Positions 1 to 9,929 of a DNA stretch of 64,000 bases are shown here, one piece after another. The position numbers and the translations under genes are program-made. Positions within the stretch are counted from its first letter, which is position 1. Each line of letters opens with the position of its first letter. Source of the stretch: Ambrosia x helenae (lineage: Eukaryota > Streptophyta > Magnoliopsida > Asterales > Asteraceae); the NCBI GenBank assembly GCA_030844895.1, contig JAUTDX010007450.1:1-64000 (forward strand), written 5' to 3'. A model generated the notes under the pieces. The model was not told the origin of the DNA. It saw only the letters and a program-made list of their open reading frames with translations, and did no database searches.

Positions 1-884
1 ACGACAGTCCGACCTAGCGTACTGAGCAGATGCATCCGAAGTTAGGACTTGGAAGACGATATGGTTCATCGTCCATAGTGACGTACTCCTCAACCCGGGT
101 CAGTTTCGTACCCTTCAGCCCCAGCTAGGTGCGACTTGTGTTGTATAAATGTTTGAAACGAGATGGTTTGGGTGAAAAATAGCCGTTGAAAGAGTATACG
201 TTTGAAAAATAGCCATTGGAAAATTATCAGTTTATGTTTTTTAATTTATGTTTTTTATTTATTTTATTTAATGTAAGTTTTTTATTGTATTTAATGTTTT
301 GTTATTTTTTATGTTTAATGTCTTATTTTTATTATTAATTTGTATGCTTTTAATTATCTTTTTAATTTTAATATGTTTTTTAATTACTTTATTAAAAAAA
401 TGTCACATAGCACAATCATGCCCAGCACATCATTCCCCATCCCACCCCCCCCCCCCCTGCCCCACTCAACTTCCCATAGTCTAAAATGATATGACACCAA
501 TAGAAGTTTTTAAGAAGGTTTTTAGTGATGAGTTAGAGATTTTTGGTAGAAGTCTTATTGTGAGGGTGGTTTTAGATCAAGGTTTTTAGTAGAGGTTTGT
601 GACCACAAACCTTTAAAACCTAACATTTTGCAGAGGTGAGTCGGGTGGGGGGGGGGGATATGATTATTGGTAGAGGTCTTATGATGCAGTAATGTTTTAA
701 GGGTTTTTTTGGGTTTTCTTATTGGATGAGTTTTAAGTTTTTTTTGGAGAATAAGTGTTGTTCTGATGTGTCAAATGATTTGACATGTTTTTAAAGGTTT
801 TTAGGTTTTATTATTGTGGATGCTCTTAAGATGTACAAAGTGAAAACACACCCTCTGTTGTCTAATAAGACTGTAATTTTATTG
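1..884. other. Intergenic, no gene seen; low-complexity and Harbinger-like motif
   Basis: I see no supported coding exon here. Around 170-215 a short motif reading roughly GTTTGAAAAATAGCC occurs twice in tandem and recurs at 49681, so it belongs to a dispersed repeat family. AT-rich low-complexity sequence follows (230-400), then a run of 14 or so C near 437-451 and a run of G near 645-657. The 61-codon frame at 299-484 is Leu/Phe/Ile-rich translation of this simple sequence and is not proposed as a gene. Confidence 0.4.
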
Positions 885-2255
885 TTAGAGAGAATTATAC
901 AAATAGTGTTTGTGGTTTACCATTAGTTTCACCTTCAAGTATTAAGGTTTTAAAAAGTTTCATGTTAAGTTTAGTTTTTGTAACATAATATGGTATTAGC
1001 ACTAACATGGGTGTTTATTATTTAACTGAGTTTACCCTCATGTGACAAATGGTAAACCACAAGGACCAAAGGTGAAACTTAAGTGGGGCCCACCACTAAC
1101 CTTAAGATGAAACTAATGGTAAACCACAACGACTAATTGTGTAGTTCTCGCTAATATATTAAAAAAGTTTAGTGGGACCCACCACCCACTCTTTCTTTAC
1201 CTTAACCCCACCCACCATCTTCACTTTCACCACAATCAAACCACCATCTCCTCCACCTTTCACAACAACCAAACCTAACCTGGCCTCCATAACCATCACC
1301 TGCAACCATACACCACCTAGAAACACACTGTCACCGTACATACTGTCACTTTCAAGCATACCATCACCGTAACCACAACGTCACCACAAAACACTCACCA
1401 CTCCATCACCTGCAACCACACCGTCACTGTGGCCTCCATAACCATCACCCTCCACCTCCCGCAACCATCACCTACAACCTCCTTACAGGTTGCCGCAACT
1501 CGTTGTTGCCACCACAACGCTTTTTGCTAACCACAATCTTGGTCTTCTTTTAGGCTCACAAACAGGGTTTGGATTGAAAATACGAGGTTCACGGCCATCA
1601 TCTTTCTCATGTCCTTAATTACATGCTGCCAGTTGAAGCAGTTTTAGCCCAAAACTTGTCACAAGATCGTCATTGTATTCTAGCTCCACCACACTAGAGC
1701 CATCATCGTCCATGTCATTTCATTTTTTTCACCAACCTCATAGTCACTAGAAGAGCTCAAAGATATAGCTTCCCTATCATGTGCAGTATCATTATTCTCA
1801 ATCGGCTGCTCTTTGTCCCGCCAATCACGACCGTCCTCTTCGGGTGACACCACCTTCAGGTTGGTTGTAGTGAAAGGTGTGAGAAGATGGTGGTTGATTG
1901 TGGTAGTGAAGGTGAAGATGGTGGTGGGTGAAGGTGAAGAAGGATGTGGGTGGTAGATCCCACTAAAGTTTTTGAATATTGAGAGAAAACCTACAAATTA
2001 GTCCTTATAGTTTACCATTAGTTTCATATTTTAAGGTTAATGGTGGGCCAACTTAAGTTTCACCCTTTGGTCCTTGTGGTTTAACATTTGTCACGTGAGG
2101 GTAAACACAGTTAAATGTTACCTCCATTAGTGTTAATACCCTATTATGTTACAAAAAACTAAACTTAACACCTTAACATGAAACTTTTAAACCTTAATAC
2201 TTAAAGGTGAAACTAATGGTAAAACCTATGACACTATTTGTGTAGTTATCTCTAA
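885..2255. mobile_element. Foldback-type DNA element with about 385-bp inverted repeats
   Basis: The left arm (about 885-1275) and the right arm (about 1857-2255) are near-identical in inverted orientation. Both begin TTAGAGA-like, run through ACAAATAGTG, a TTTACCATTAGTTTCACC block, and GTGGGGCCCACC-like segments, and end in Thr/His/Pro-codon-like CCACC/ACC-rich sequence. The central 0.6 kb (1275-1857) is CCA/CAC-rich, with no recognisable transposase. A non-autonomous Mutator-like or foldback element is the best fit because of the long arms. I could not identify a clean target-site duplication. Short open frames inside (for example 1172-1372) simply translate the CCA-rich arms. Confidence 0.7.
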
Positions 2256-2412
2256 TTATTAAAAGAAGGCCGGTAAATAGACCCACTCTTCACCTGCTCC
2301 GCATTTTAACTGGCCGATCAACACCTAACAACGCACAGCTAACATATAAAGTTAACAGAAGCCGTTTACCAATAATTCACGCCGCCACTGACCACCGTGA
2401 TCCACCACCACC

Positions 2413-3264
2413 ATGGAAAACACCACCGCCACACAAACTGTCACAAACCGGCATCCTCTCTGAGTCCGAACGGATCATCACATCCAACCACACTCACTTC
2501 ATCACCTTATCCCTCCTCTTCCTCCCTCTCTCCTTATCCCTCATCACCCTCGTTGACTTCATCAACTTCCTTCAACCTCATCTCAATACTTATCTATATT
2601 ATTATTATAACATCATTTATATCCTAACCGTTTACTTACTCTCCCTATGTGCTATAGCCACAATCACCTACACCACACACCATGCTTTCTTCGGTACAAA
2701 GGTCAACCTCTTCACCACCATCAAGTCTCTTACATCCTCCTTCTTCCCGATCCTCACCACAGCCATCATATCTCATAGTCTTGTTATCATACTCTCTTTA
2801 AGTTTCATATTATTCTTCGAATTTGTAATCGATCACAACTCGGTTTACTTCATGTGGTTGTCCACCATAACATGTGTGATTTTCATACTACTTGTAACAT
2901 ATGTTTACGTGAACTGGTCGTTGGCTTTTGTCGTGGCTGTTGTCGAATCAAAATCGGGGTTTTCGGCTTTGAAAAGGAGCTCGGATTTAGTTAAGGGATG
3001 AGATCGGTTTCATTAGCATTGTTTTTGCCCTTTGGATGTTTTGTCGGGTCATCGGTATTGGTGTTACCGGACGGTCTTCATGCGTTGAGGGGAACGTGGT
3101 ATGTAGTGTTTGTGACGATTCTTGGTTGTGGCTTGATGATGCGGTTTTTGCGTCACATGACTGCTGCTACTACAGTGTTGTATAATTATTGTAGGGCTTT
3201 GCATGGTGAAGTGGAGATTGATGGGTTGTTTGATGACAACGGTACTCATGTTGTTGAAGTTTGA
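2413..3264 (+). pseudogene. Multi-pass membrane protein, plant family like At1g31130/At4g19950, with two frameshifts
   Basis: Single-exon frame of about 285 codons for a hydrophobic protein with roughly six membrane segments. The ATG at 2413 gives MENTTATQTV, but that frame hits TGA at 2461; the conserved frame resumes at 2456 (LSESERI...). This is consistent with loss of one CT unit from a CT repeat near 2457. The second break is at 2996-2999, where GTT AAG GG is followed directly by ATG AGA, and the frame continues to the stop at 3264. A block reading VAVVESKSGFSALKRSSDLV matches the conserved 'V.VLE...G..A...S..L.KG' block I know from plant proteins annotated as polyadenylate-binding protein 1-B-binding protein or hypothetical transmembrane protein. 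Function unknown. Either a young pseudogene or a good gene with two sequence errors. A decayed second copy lies at 7103-7465. Confidence 0.65.
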
Positions 3265-3372
3265 TGATCAGGGTTTGCTTTTTATGGAGGTTTTATGTGT
3301 TTATATGGTATTTCTTTTCATCTTTGTGTAATTTGGTAAGATTTTGTGTTGCTGTTTAAATACATCGTCTTA

Positions 3373-3731
3373 AGAGCACCCGCAATGGTGGATGTCTGGA
3401 CGGTCCACTAGAACCAGACGGACCAAACACCATCTCCCCCATCGTAGCAATCGGTCCAAACCAATATGGTTCGCTCTAGCGGATGGTCTAAAGTGGGTCC
3501 CTTTGTACTTTATGAATAAATAAAAAAAAGGTTTTTTTTTTGGTGTGTGTGTGTGGGTATAAACGAAAGAAAGGGAAAATTAGGTGGTGGGGTGGAGGTT
3601 TGGAATGATTTATGATTGTAGAAAAAAAATGGGTTTGGAAAGGTTATGGTTTGAAATGGTTTAATTAGAATTATGTGACATGGTGACGTGGCAGTTTGGA
3701 ATTCCAAACCACCACCCATTGTGGAAGCTCT
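3373..3731. mobile_element. MITE (AGAGC...CAATGG termini)
   Basis: Imperfect terminal inverted repeats: AAGAGCACCCGCAATGG at the left, and the complement of GTGGAAGCTCT at the right (which reads AGAGCTTCCAC). The element sits just beyond the 3' UTR of the membrane-protein gene. It contains a GT microsatellite (about 3540-3556) and no coding capacity. Mutator- or Harbinger-type MITEs have such gene-proximal termini, but no target duplication was obvious. Confidence 0.5.
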
Positions 3732-4510
3732 AGGTGCCTTGGTAATATACGCATGTCTTATCAAACTCTTTTAACATGTTTCACTCAACCAGATAGCCTT
3801 TGTAACCTATCACACATCAGAGAAAAGTATGAATAAGCCAATTTCATATATAGTGAGTGTTTAGATGGAAATACACAAAAGGAAACATATGTGATAATTT
3901 CATGTCATATGATCATTCCATAAGGATACATATACCCAAGCTTCACGTATGTAACACGTTAAAAGGGAAACTTTGAACATAAGATTATGGGCATTCACAA
4001 TTAAGCATGTTTCATAAGTTGTTGAGAAAATAACACGGAATAACAACAATTCAATCAACACAACAAAGACAAAACAGAGTATCACAGATCAAACGAAAGA
4101 ACATCAACAAGATAACAACTCGACTCAAACGTGTTAGATGCGTACACGTGTAAAATAAAAAAGAAAAATCGCTAAAATTTGATGGGCCAAAGTCGCCTAA
4201 GTGTACTACTTCAAAGGGAGGAGGATGTTTGGTGTTAGATGCGCACACGCTTGTGACTTAAATGAGCCTAGCCAAGCCAAGAGCGTTTGACTAATCTACG
4301 CTTATATGTAAAGCTTGAGCTTGAGCTTGGCTTGTTTAGTATGTGGATTATATACTCACACACACACATACTAATATGTTTTGACATGTTAACCAACCAC
4401 TCGATTATCTACCTATAGCTCGAAAAGTCATATTAGTTTTTGTGGAATAAGGGTATGCATGTTTTTGTGTGAAGTTTTAATGATTGGATCTGATGGGGCT
4501 TGTGTTGCAG
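3732..4510. other. Intergenic AT-rich DNA
   Basis: AT-rich, with no exon or repeat that I can identify confidently. A short CA microsatellite is at 4358-4367. Open frames on the minus strand here are short and show no protein motif. Confidence 0.4.
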
Positions 4511-4621
4511 GGTCCAAAGGCGCCACAAAGCAGCGATTCGAACTATTTTATGTATGGGCTGATTTTCCTTGCTGTTGCGGTTTGGTCTGGATTCACCAAA
4601 TCTTCACCACCTCCACCATAA
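4511..4621 (+). CDS. Orphan terminal-exon-like ORF encoding a short tail-anchor-like segment
   Basis: A good acceptor-like tract ending TTGTGTTGCAG at 4510 is followed by 36 sense codons and TAA at 4619-4621. The peptide begins GPKAPQSSDSNYFMYGLIF, continues as a hydrophobic stretch of about 17 residues, and ends FTKSSPPPP. That looks like a C-terminal membrane anchor with a short proline tail. No upstream exon with a matching donor could be recognised in the preceding 2 kb. It may be the last exon of a gene with distant exons, a fragment, or chance. I do not recognise the family. Confidence 0.3.
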   Translation, partial: GPKAPQSSDSNYFMYGLIFLAVAVWSGFTKSSPPPP

Positions 4622-4909
4622 GCTTACTTCACACTTCATAAATGGTTGATGTTGAGCCCTGGAAACTGCTTCCTGAACATGATTAGTTTGACATTTTCTG
4701 TAATATAGATGGTTGATGTTGAGCCCTAGATTTGATTTTATGTAGACACGCTGTAAAACTGATCTAACCGCAAAAACTGGCCAGTACAATTCAAACCGCT
4801 TGACTTGTTGGTGTCTTGTCTGATACGTTAAATCAAAATATGTTCGTTTGATTTTATTTAGACATTCAAACTGCTTTTAAAACTAATATGACACTCAAGT
4901 GAAATATGA

Positions 4910-5082
4910 ATGGCCTAATCACTAACCATTAACCTTGGACCTCTAGCGAGTATCTTTTTTTCTTTGACTTAATACACATAGAGTGACATTTCTCGAGCAG
5001 GTCAGTATTACAATCAACCACGTTGGAAATCTAGGGAAGACAGTGTTGATTTTAGGTACAATCTTAGTTGATTTATGGCAGT
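4910..5082. repeat. Partial copy (a) of a locally duplicated non-coding unit
   Basis: The stretch around GGTCAGTATTACAATCAACCA and GTTGATTTATGGCA closely resembles 8570-8760. It is a third, shorter copy of the unit also found at 5800-6470 and 8570-9240. It is cut on its right side by the MITE starting at 5083. Confidence 0.55.
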
Positions 5083-5372
5083 TAGAGCATTCACACTAGC
5101 TCCCCCATTTTATGTGAGTATGTCCCCAAAATTATATGGGGTGGGTGTGAGTGGTTGTGAGTGAAGAAAAATGGGGAATCTATTGTTGATCGGTATAATT
5201 GGGATTACTTGAGAATCTTTTGGGGAAAACTGGAAGGTGTATTTATTTTTAGTATTTGTTGAAAGTAGTTGTGAGTGGAGGAGAGAGAAACTGTAATGAT
5301 TTTTAGTGTAATATGTGGTTGTGATTGGTTTTGAGGAAATGGAGAATGGGGAAGCTACTGTGAATGCTCTTA
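5083..5372. mobile_element. MITE (TTAGAGCATTCACA termini)
   Basis: Terminal inverted repeats: left TTAGAGCATTCACACTAGCT, and right reading AAGCTACTGTGAATGCTCTTA. About 290 bp, no coding capacity. It interrupts the duplicated unit of 4910-5082, so it inserted after the duplication. It is terminally similar in style to the MITE at 3373-3731 (both have AGAGC ends). Confidence 0.65.
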
Positions 5373-5403
5373 GAGTACTATTAATCACTTAATCAATTAA
5401 ACT

Positions 5404-5808
5404 GAAGATTGTGCAGGGGCTGCGCGAACACAAGCCCCACTGCCACAAATTACGACGTAGGCTCGACCACTTGGGCCGACCTTAGGCTGGCACCCCTCCT
5501 AAGTGCAATGGAGGTCACCACCTAGGCCATGGACCTTCTTGATCGCCGATTGACACTGTCCAGGTAAGTAAGTACCCTAATGCCTTCTCTCCCTATTTAA
5601 TTCACGCCCTCTCACCTTCTCTTTCTCTCTAAGCCGATTGACCCCGTCCAAGTAAGTAAGTACCCTAATGCCTTCTCTCCTATTTAATTCACGCCTCCTC
5701 ACCTTCTCTTTCTCTCTAAGCCGATGTGGGACAATGGACTAATGAAACAACCTCCTTTTCTTCGCAAACAATCAAACAGAACATTATTGTTTCCATCTTA
5801 TTTGAATT
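5404..5808. repeat. Dispersed element copy 1, with internal 89-bp tandem duplication
   Basis: Shares long near-identity with 8123-8438, beginning at AAGATTGTGCAGGGGCTGCG and running through GCCACAAATTA, a GGCTCGACCACTTGGGCCGA block and GATGTGGGAC. In this copy the segment holding CCAGGTAAGTAAGTACC and CTTTCTCTCTAAGCC occurs twice in tandem (about 5547-5635 and 5636-5722); copy 2 has it once. The two copies sit at different positions relative to the surrounding duplicated unit, which argues that this is a mobile repeat and not just part of the block duplication. No coding potential was seen. Confidence 0.6.
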
Positions 5809-6470
5809 AGCTTATTACCGTATCAACGTAGTGGATTCATGGAAATTGGGGAGCCTAATCTTTCTCTGAAGTAACTGATATTTAATCCAACAGTGCTTTG
5901 AAAATCTTGAGAGAAAAAGAGAGGATATTAAGGTATAAGCGTTGTGCATTCATGGCAATTGGGCCACTGTTAATCTGCCATGTTAACGTTTTAGTCGAAG
6001 AATCCATTGCCAAACACTTGCTGTAAAGCTTCTATTAGTTGCAAAATCTTCTAGTCATCCTTAAGGACCTTTGTCGAACACTCGTGCCTAAAGTTCTCAG
6101 AAACAACCATTATAACAACAATGTGTTTCACATCACTTTCTTGTTACTGTTTATCGTACTTGCTCACGGAAAGCATTCAGCTCTCAGGTTTATGTGATTA
6201 TAAGATAGATTTGGAGGTGAATCATTTCTGTGTACTTGTTAGCATGCATTGTAATCTTGATTTACTCACTGGCGTCAGCAGCTTGTTTTACTTGTTTTTG
6301 GAGGTGGTTAAAGATGTGCAGCATTCAAAAAGCTTGGTAACATCAACTACTGACGAAAAGGATTCCAATTTGGGTATCCTTTTTGTTATGAAAAATGATA
6401 GGACTTCTACTCATACTTGTTTCGAACTTCATGTTCAATCTGTTGCAGACTCGTGCTCATAAATTTATAG
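5809..6470. repeat. Duplicated non-coding unit (b)
   Basis: Aligns in order with 8700-9240. Shared landmarks are the GGTATA...CATGGCAATT block, the CTTCTAGTCATCCTTAAGGACC/CTTCTGGTCTTCCTTTAAGACC block, and GTCAGCAGCTTGTTTTACT followed by TGTTTTTGGAGG. A 113-codon frame at 6121-6462 is not conserved as coding in the other copy, so I read this as non-coding. The tRNA-Asp gene follows about 200 bp downstream, as the damaged tRNA follows unit c. Confidence 0.6.
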
Positions 6471-6668
6471 AAAAAAAATGATATATTAAACTTTTAAGTT
6501 TTAATAGATGGAATGTAAATCTACTACATTCATAGTTGTGTGAAAAATGATATGAAATTACGCTCATAGCTGTTTGCATTGAGTTCATAAAATAATACAA
6601 AAGAACGATTTATTAAACTTTATACTATCGTGCTGTGAACCATGATGTTAAAAAATATAAAAATCTTA

Positions 6669-6740
6669 CGCCGTTGCCGGGGATCGAACCCGGGTCACCC
6701 GCGTGACAGGCGGGAATACTTACCACTATACTACAACGAC
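6669..6740 (-). tRNA. trnD-GUC: tRNA-Asp (GTC)
   Basis: A 72-base cloverleaf on the minus strand. The acceptor stem is GTCGTTG/CAACGGC with a discriminator G. The D-arm contains AGTATAGTGGTAAGTAT (internal A box). The anticodon stem CCCGC/GCGGG encloses loop CTGTCAC with anticodon GTC, and the T-arm CCGGGTTCGATCCCCGG is the B box. A T-rich run (TTTTT, then TTTTTT) about 10 bp after the 3' end is a suitable RNA polymerase III terminator. It matches the standard plant nuclear tRNA-Asp, CCA not encoded. It carries aspartate to GAU/GAC codons in cytosolic translation. Confidence 0.95.
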
Positions 6741-7102
6741 TTGGTATTGAAATACTGACAACTCTCTTAAGTAAACAGTCCACAATTTAACGATCTAGCA
6801 GATGTTAATATGACAAACAAATAGTAGTTGGCCCAACTAAAATGTATCAGGATTCAGCACAAATCGTATTACATACTTGATCTTAGTTCTCATTTGGTTC
6901 ACCGAATTGACATGAATTAGTGTTAAATTTAAGTTGGTTAAAAAATGTGTTTGGTTTGTTAAGTACGAAATGGAATTCTTTTCCTCGGTAAGTGAAGTTT
7001 AACACTCCATTGGAATGTTGAAAGATTACCAAAAAGCTCATATACTTTAGTTGACTTTATAACCAAGTTTATTTGTTTCATCGTAATTCTAGCATATTTT
7101 CA

Positions 7103-7465
7103 CTTGGTCCTTGGCGTTTTGTGGTAGTTGTCGAATCACAATCGGGCTTTTCAGCTTTGGATGTTTTGTTGGGATTTTGGTAGGACTGTTATCCGACGGT
7201 CGTCATGTGTTGAGTGGCTTTGTGGCAAATAGTGTTTGTGATGGTGCTTGGTGCTTGGTTGTGGCTGAATGATGTCATAGTTACGTTATTTGAATTCAAA
7301 TTAATTAGATTTAACAAAACATCCAATTACAAGTGACATGCAGGTAAACGGGCTACAAGCTGCGCCGCTACCCCTTTTGTTGAAACTTTATTATTAAGGT
7401 TTGCATGCACTTTCTACGGAGACTTTGTGTGGCTTGTGTATGGTTTTGTTTTTGTGTAATGTGAA
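7103..7465 (+). pseudogene. Decayed second copy of the membrane-protein gene
   Basis: 7103-7285 aligns with 2917-3150 of the gene at 2413-3264: the TGTCGAATCA..ATCGGG..TTTTC.GCTTTG block encoding VVESKSGFSAL, then, after an internal deletion of about 60 bp, the block encoding GCFVG..VL..DGLHAL. 7385-7465 aligns with the coding end and 3' UTR (TTTGC...TGTGTAATGT). The reading frame is destroyed. Between the two parts lies a 60-bp fragment of the RLE-type retroelement (7322-7381). It shows that the host gene was duplicated together with the tRNA region and then lost. Confidence 0.6.
7322..7381 (-). mobile_element. 60-bp 3'-end fragment of the RLE-type retroelement
   Basis: On the plus strand, CTACAAGCTGCGCCGCTACC nearly matches CAACAAGCTGCGCCGCCACC at 45888-45907, the last codons of the reverse-transcriptase ORF, and similarity continues a little into its 3' flank. 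It is a severely 5'-truncated insertion or a relic, inside the decayed membrane-protein copy. Confidence 0.6.
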
Positions 7466-8122
7466 GCATGATGATCAAGATTTCTGTGAAAACATACTCC
7501 TTGTTACATATCCTAATTGTGTATTCACAATTGTTATGTCTATAAATCTGGAGCGGTTTCTAACACGTATCTAAAGTATATTTAAAACGTATAAATGTCA
7601 TAAGTTTAGCCTTGTTAGGCCAAAGTCACATACATGATAACCTTGTATTGACATACTAGATTTTGGTGACTAGTGTTTGACATGTCACCTTTTACACCAA
7701 CAAGTGTTTAAGGGTGATGTTGTACTACTAATTAATCACTCACATTGGCTGTTTATATCATCAATCTTTTGTATACCCAAATAAATCATCAAAAAGAAAG
7801 GGACAAGGAAATAATTGAATGGAAGTAAGATAAAATAAAAATTGAGTTGTACATGGGGACGAACCTAAGAATTATCCCCTGTTCGCCGCAAAGGTAACCG
7901 CTCGCAACCTTTGTAGACAACGCCATCTGCTCGCGGCCATAAAAGTAAAAGATTGGAGCGGATGGGAGATATACCAGCTCGAGGACAACAAACGACTTAT
8001 TACTTTTGCGACGATTACAATCAAAGGCCAAGTGGGAGATATACCAGCTCGAAACAGAATCATAATTTTTGCGACAATTAAAAGCTTGTTTACAAAAGTT
8101 ATGGGAGCACACTTTAAACTAA
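7466..8122. other. Intergenic DNA
   Basis: No gene recognised. A 26-bp segment (GTGGGAGATATACCAGCTCG) occurs twice, near 7962-7982 and 8030-8050, as a local direct repeat. Overlapping short frames on both strands here have no family motif. Confidence 0.4.
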
Positions 8123-8438
8123 AGAATTGTGTAGGGGCTGCGCGAGCGCAAGCCCCCACTGCCACAAATTATGACGTAGGCTCGACCACTTGGGCCGACC
8201 TTAGGCAGGCACCCCTCCTAAGTGCAATGGAGGTCACCAACCTAGGCCATGAACCTTTTTGATCGCCCATCGACCCCGTCCAGGTAAGTGAGTATTCCAA
8301 TGCCTTCTTTCCCTATTTATATTACAGGCCTCCTCACCTATTGTTTTCTCCAAGACGATGTGGGACTCTTGACTAATAAAGCCTACCTTTTTTTTACATT
8401 GTAAACAATAAAACAGATCCTTTCAATCTTATTTAAAC
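8123..8438. repeat. Dispersed element copy 2
   Basis: Near-identical to 5404-5808 (see there), but with a single copy of the 89-bp segment. It has GGGGCTGCGCGAGCGCAAGC at the left and a GATGTGGGAC block near the right end, followed by a T-rich stretch. Confidence 0.6.
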
Positions 8439-8569
8439 AGTGTTATTATTGTTGTTATTCTTATTTTTTCAAGATCAAGTGACTTTTTTTTGTAGCAGAA
8501 TGTTTTAGTACAGTCAACAAGACACAAAAGCTACTTCTTTTCTCTCAAGTGAATTCTGTATTTGAATGA

Positions 8570-9240
8570 CATTATGAGAAACCATTAACTTTGGACCCAA
8601 GAGCGATCATCGAGATTCTCATTTCTTTTAAATACAAATCGATCGTTACTCAATCAGATCGGTATTACAATCAACCATGTTGGAGATATAGAGAAGAACA
8701 TGAGGATTTAAGGTATAGCCTTAGTTGATTTATGGCAATTAGCGCACTGTTTCTTTCCTGCTTCAGCTGACTGTTTGATCATCAAATGTTTTAGTTGATG
8801 AAACCATTGTCAACGACTTGCTAGTATGGTTCTGTTAGCTGCAAGCTCTTCTGGTCTTCCTTTAAGACCTTTTGTGGAACCTTCTTGCCAAAAATGATCA
8901 AAATCAGCCATTTCGACGACAATCTGTTTCTCTTTGTACAACATCACTTGGTTGTCGATTTCAAAAGCAGCTGTTGTTTACACTGGTGATTGTATATAAC
9001 CAAAAACATTTTATTCCTCAATTTTATGTGATTATTAGAACGATCCGAGGCGAATCCTATCCAGATACTCTGTTAGTATGCATTCTAATAATCAGGTGTC
9101 ACGGTTTATTTCTTGATATACTCGCCAATGTCAGCAGCTTGTTTTACTCGTTTTTGGAGGTTGATGAAGATTTGAGGCATTCAAACGCTTCGTAACTTCA
9201 ATCGTTCTAAAAAAGATTTCACTTTGGGATTTTTATTATT
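8570..9240. repeat. Duplicated non-coding unit (c)
   Basis: Counterpart of 5809-6470 (and of 4910-5082 at its left). Contains the same GTCAGCAGCTTGTTTTACT and TTTTTGGAGG landmarks. It leads, about 220 bp later, into the damaged tRNA-Asp copy. No coding potential is conserved between copies. Confidence 0.6.
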
Positions 9241-9462
9241 TTGTATTGAAAACACTGTATGCAATTTGAACATGTAATATGATTTATGTAATATGAAAAA
9301 TAATATAAACTACATTTATAGTCGTATGAGAATTGAGAAATGATATGAAATTACACTCGTAGTTGTTGCAGATTTGAGCTCATAAAGTAATACAAAAGAA
9401 GGACGATTTATAAAACTTTGAACTGATGGGATGTGGACCATGTGGTTTGTGTAAAAAATAAA

Positions 9463-9537
9463 CGCCGTTGCCGGGGATCCAACCCGGGTTCCCCGCGTGA
9501 CAGGCAGGAATACTTACCACCACTATACTACAACGAC
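9463..9537 (-). pseudogene. Damaged tRNA-Asp (GTC) copy
   Basis: A 75-base tRNA-like sequence, duplicate of the gene at 6669-6740. It keeps the acceptor stem and the GTC anticodon. It has a 3-base insertion in the D-arm (GGTGGTAAGT), a G-U pair in the anticodon stem, a changed variable region, and a T-loop reading TTGGATC in place of TTCGATC, which replaces the nearly invariant C56. That change should spoil D-loop/T-loop contact and the B box. Probably non-functional. Confidence 0.8.
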
Positions 9538-9929
9538 TTGTTTGAAACGTGTTTTCTAGATTATTAATTGAATACAAATGTTTTCTTATATAACCAAAAA
9601 TACAAGGCAAGAGTTGAATTCATAACCATGTTTCCTCTTCATCTGCCTTTTGTCACCTAGTTGTTTTGTTGATTTCTATTGATGTAACAAAACTAAATTC
9701 ATATTCATGTTTATATGTTCCCTATTCATAAATTCATAACTTGTGGACATTAATCAAGTTGTGAAATCAATTAGGTTTGAAAGGCGAGTGAGAGGGAAAT
9801 GGGATGAGCGTTAAAGGTGATATAAGGTTAACTTACTCTTTAGATTTTTTTAAACATTCTAGTTCTTTTAACAAAGTTACAAACCAAAGCGTATTATAAC
9901 AAAGCGTATTTGAACGGGAAATTAGTTGT

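Noticed and set aside
1172..1372. Thr/Pro/His-rich 66-codon frame and its antisense partner
   Set aside because: Product of the CCA/ACC-rich inverted arm; the mirrored arm does not conserve a frame.
3510..3764. 84-codon minus-strand frame
   Set aside because: Lies inside a MITE and has no protein signature.
9380..9610. 76-codon minus-strand frame over the damaged tRNA
   Set aside because: It is simply translation through the tRNA-like sequence.
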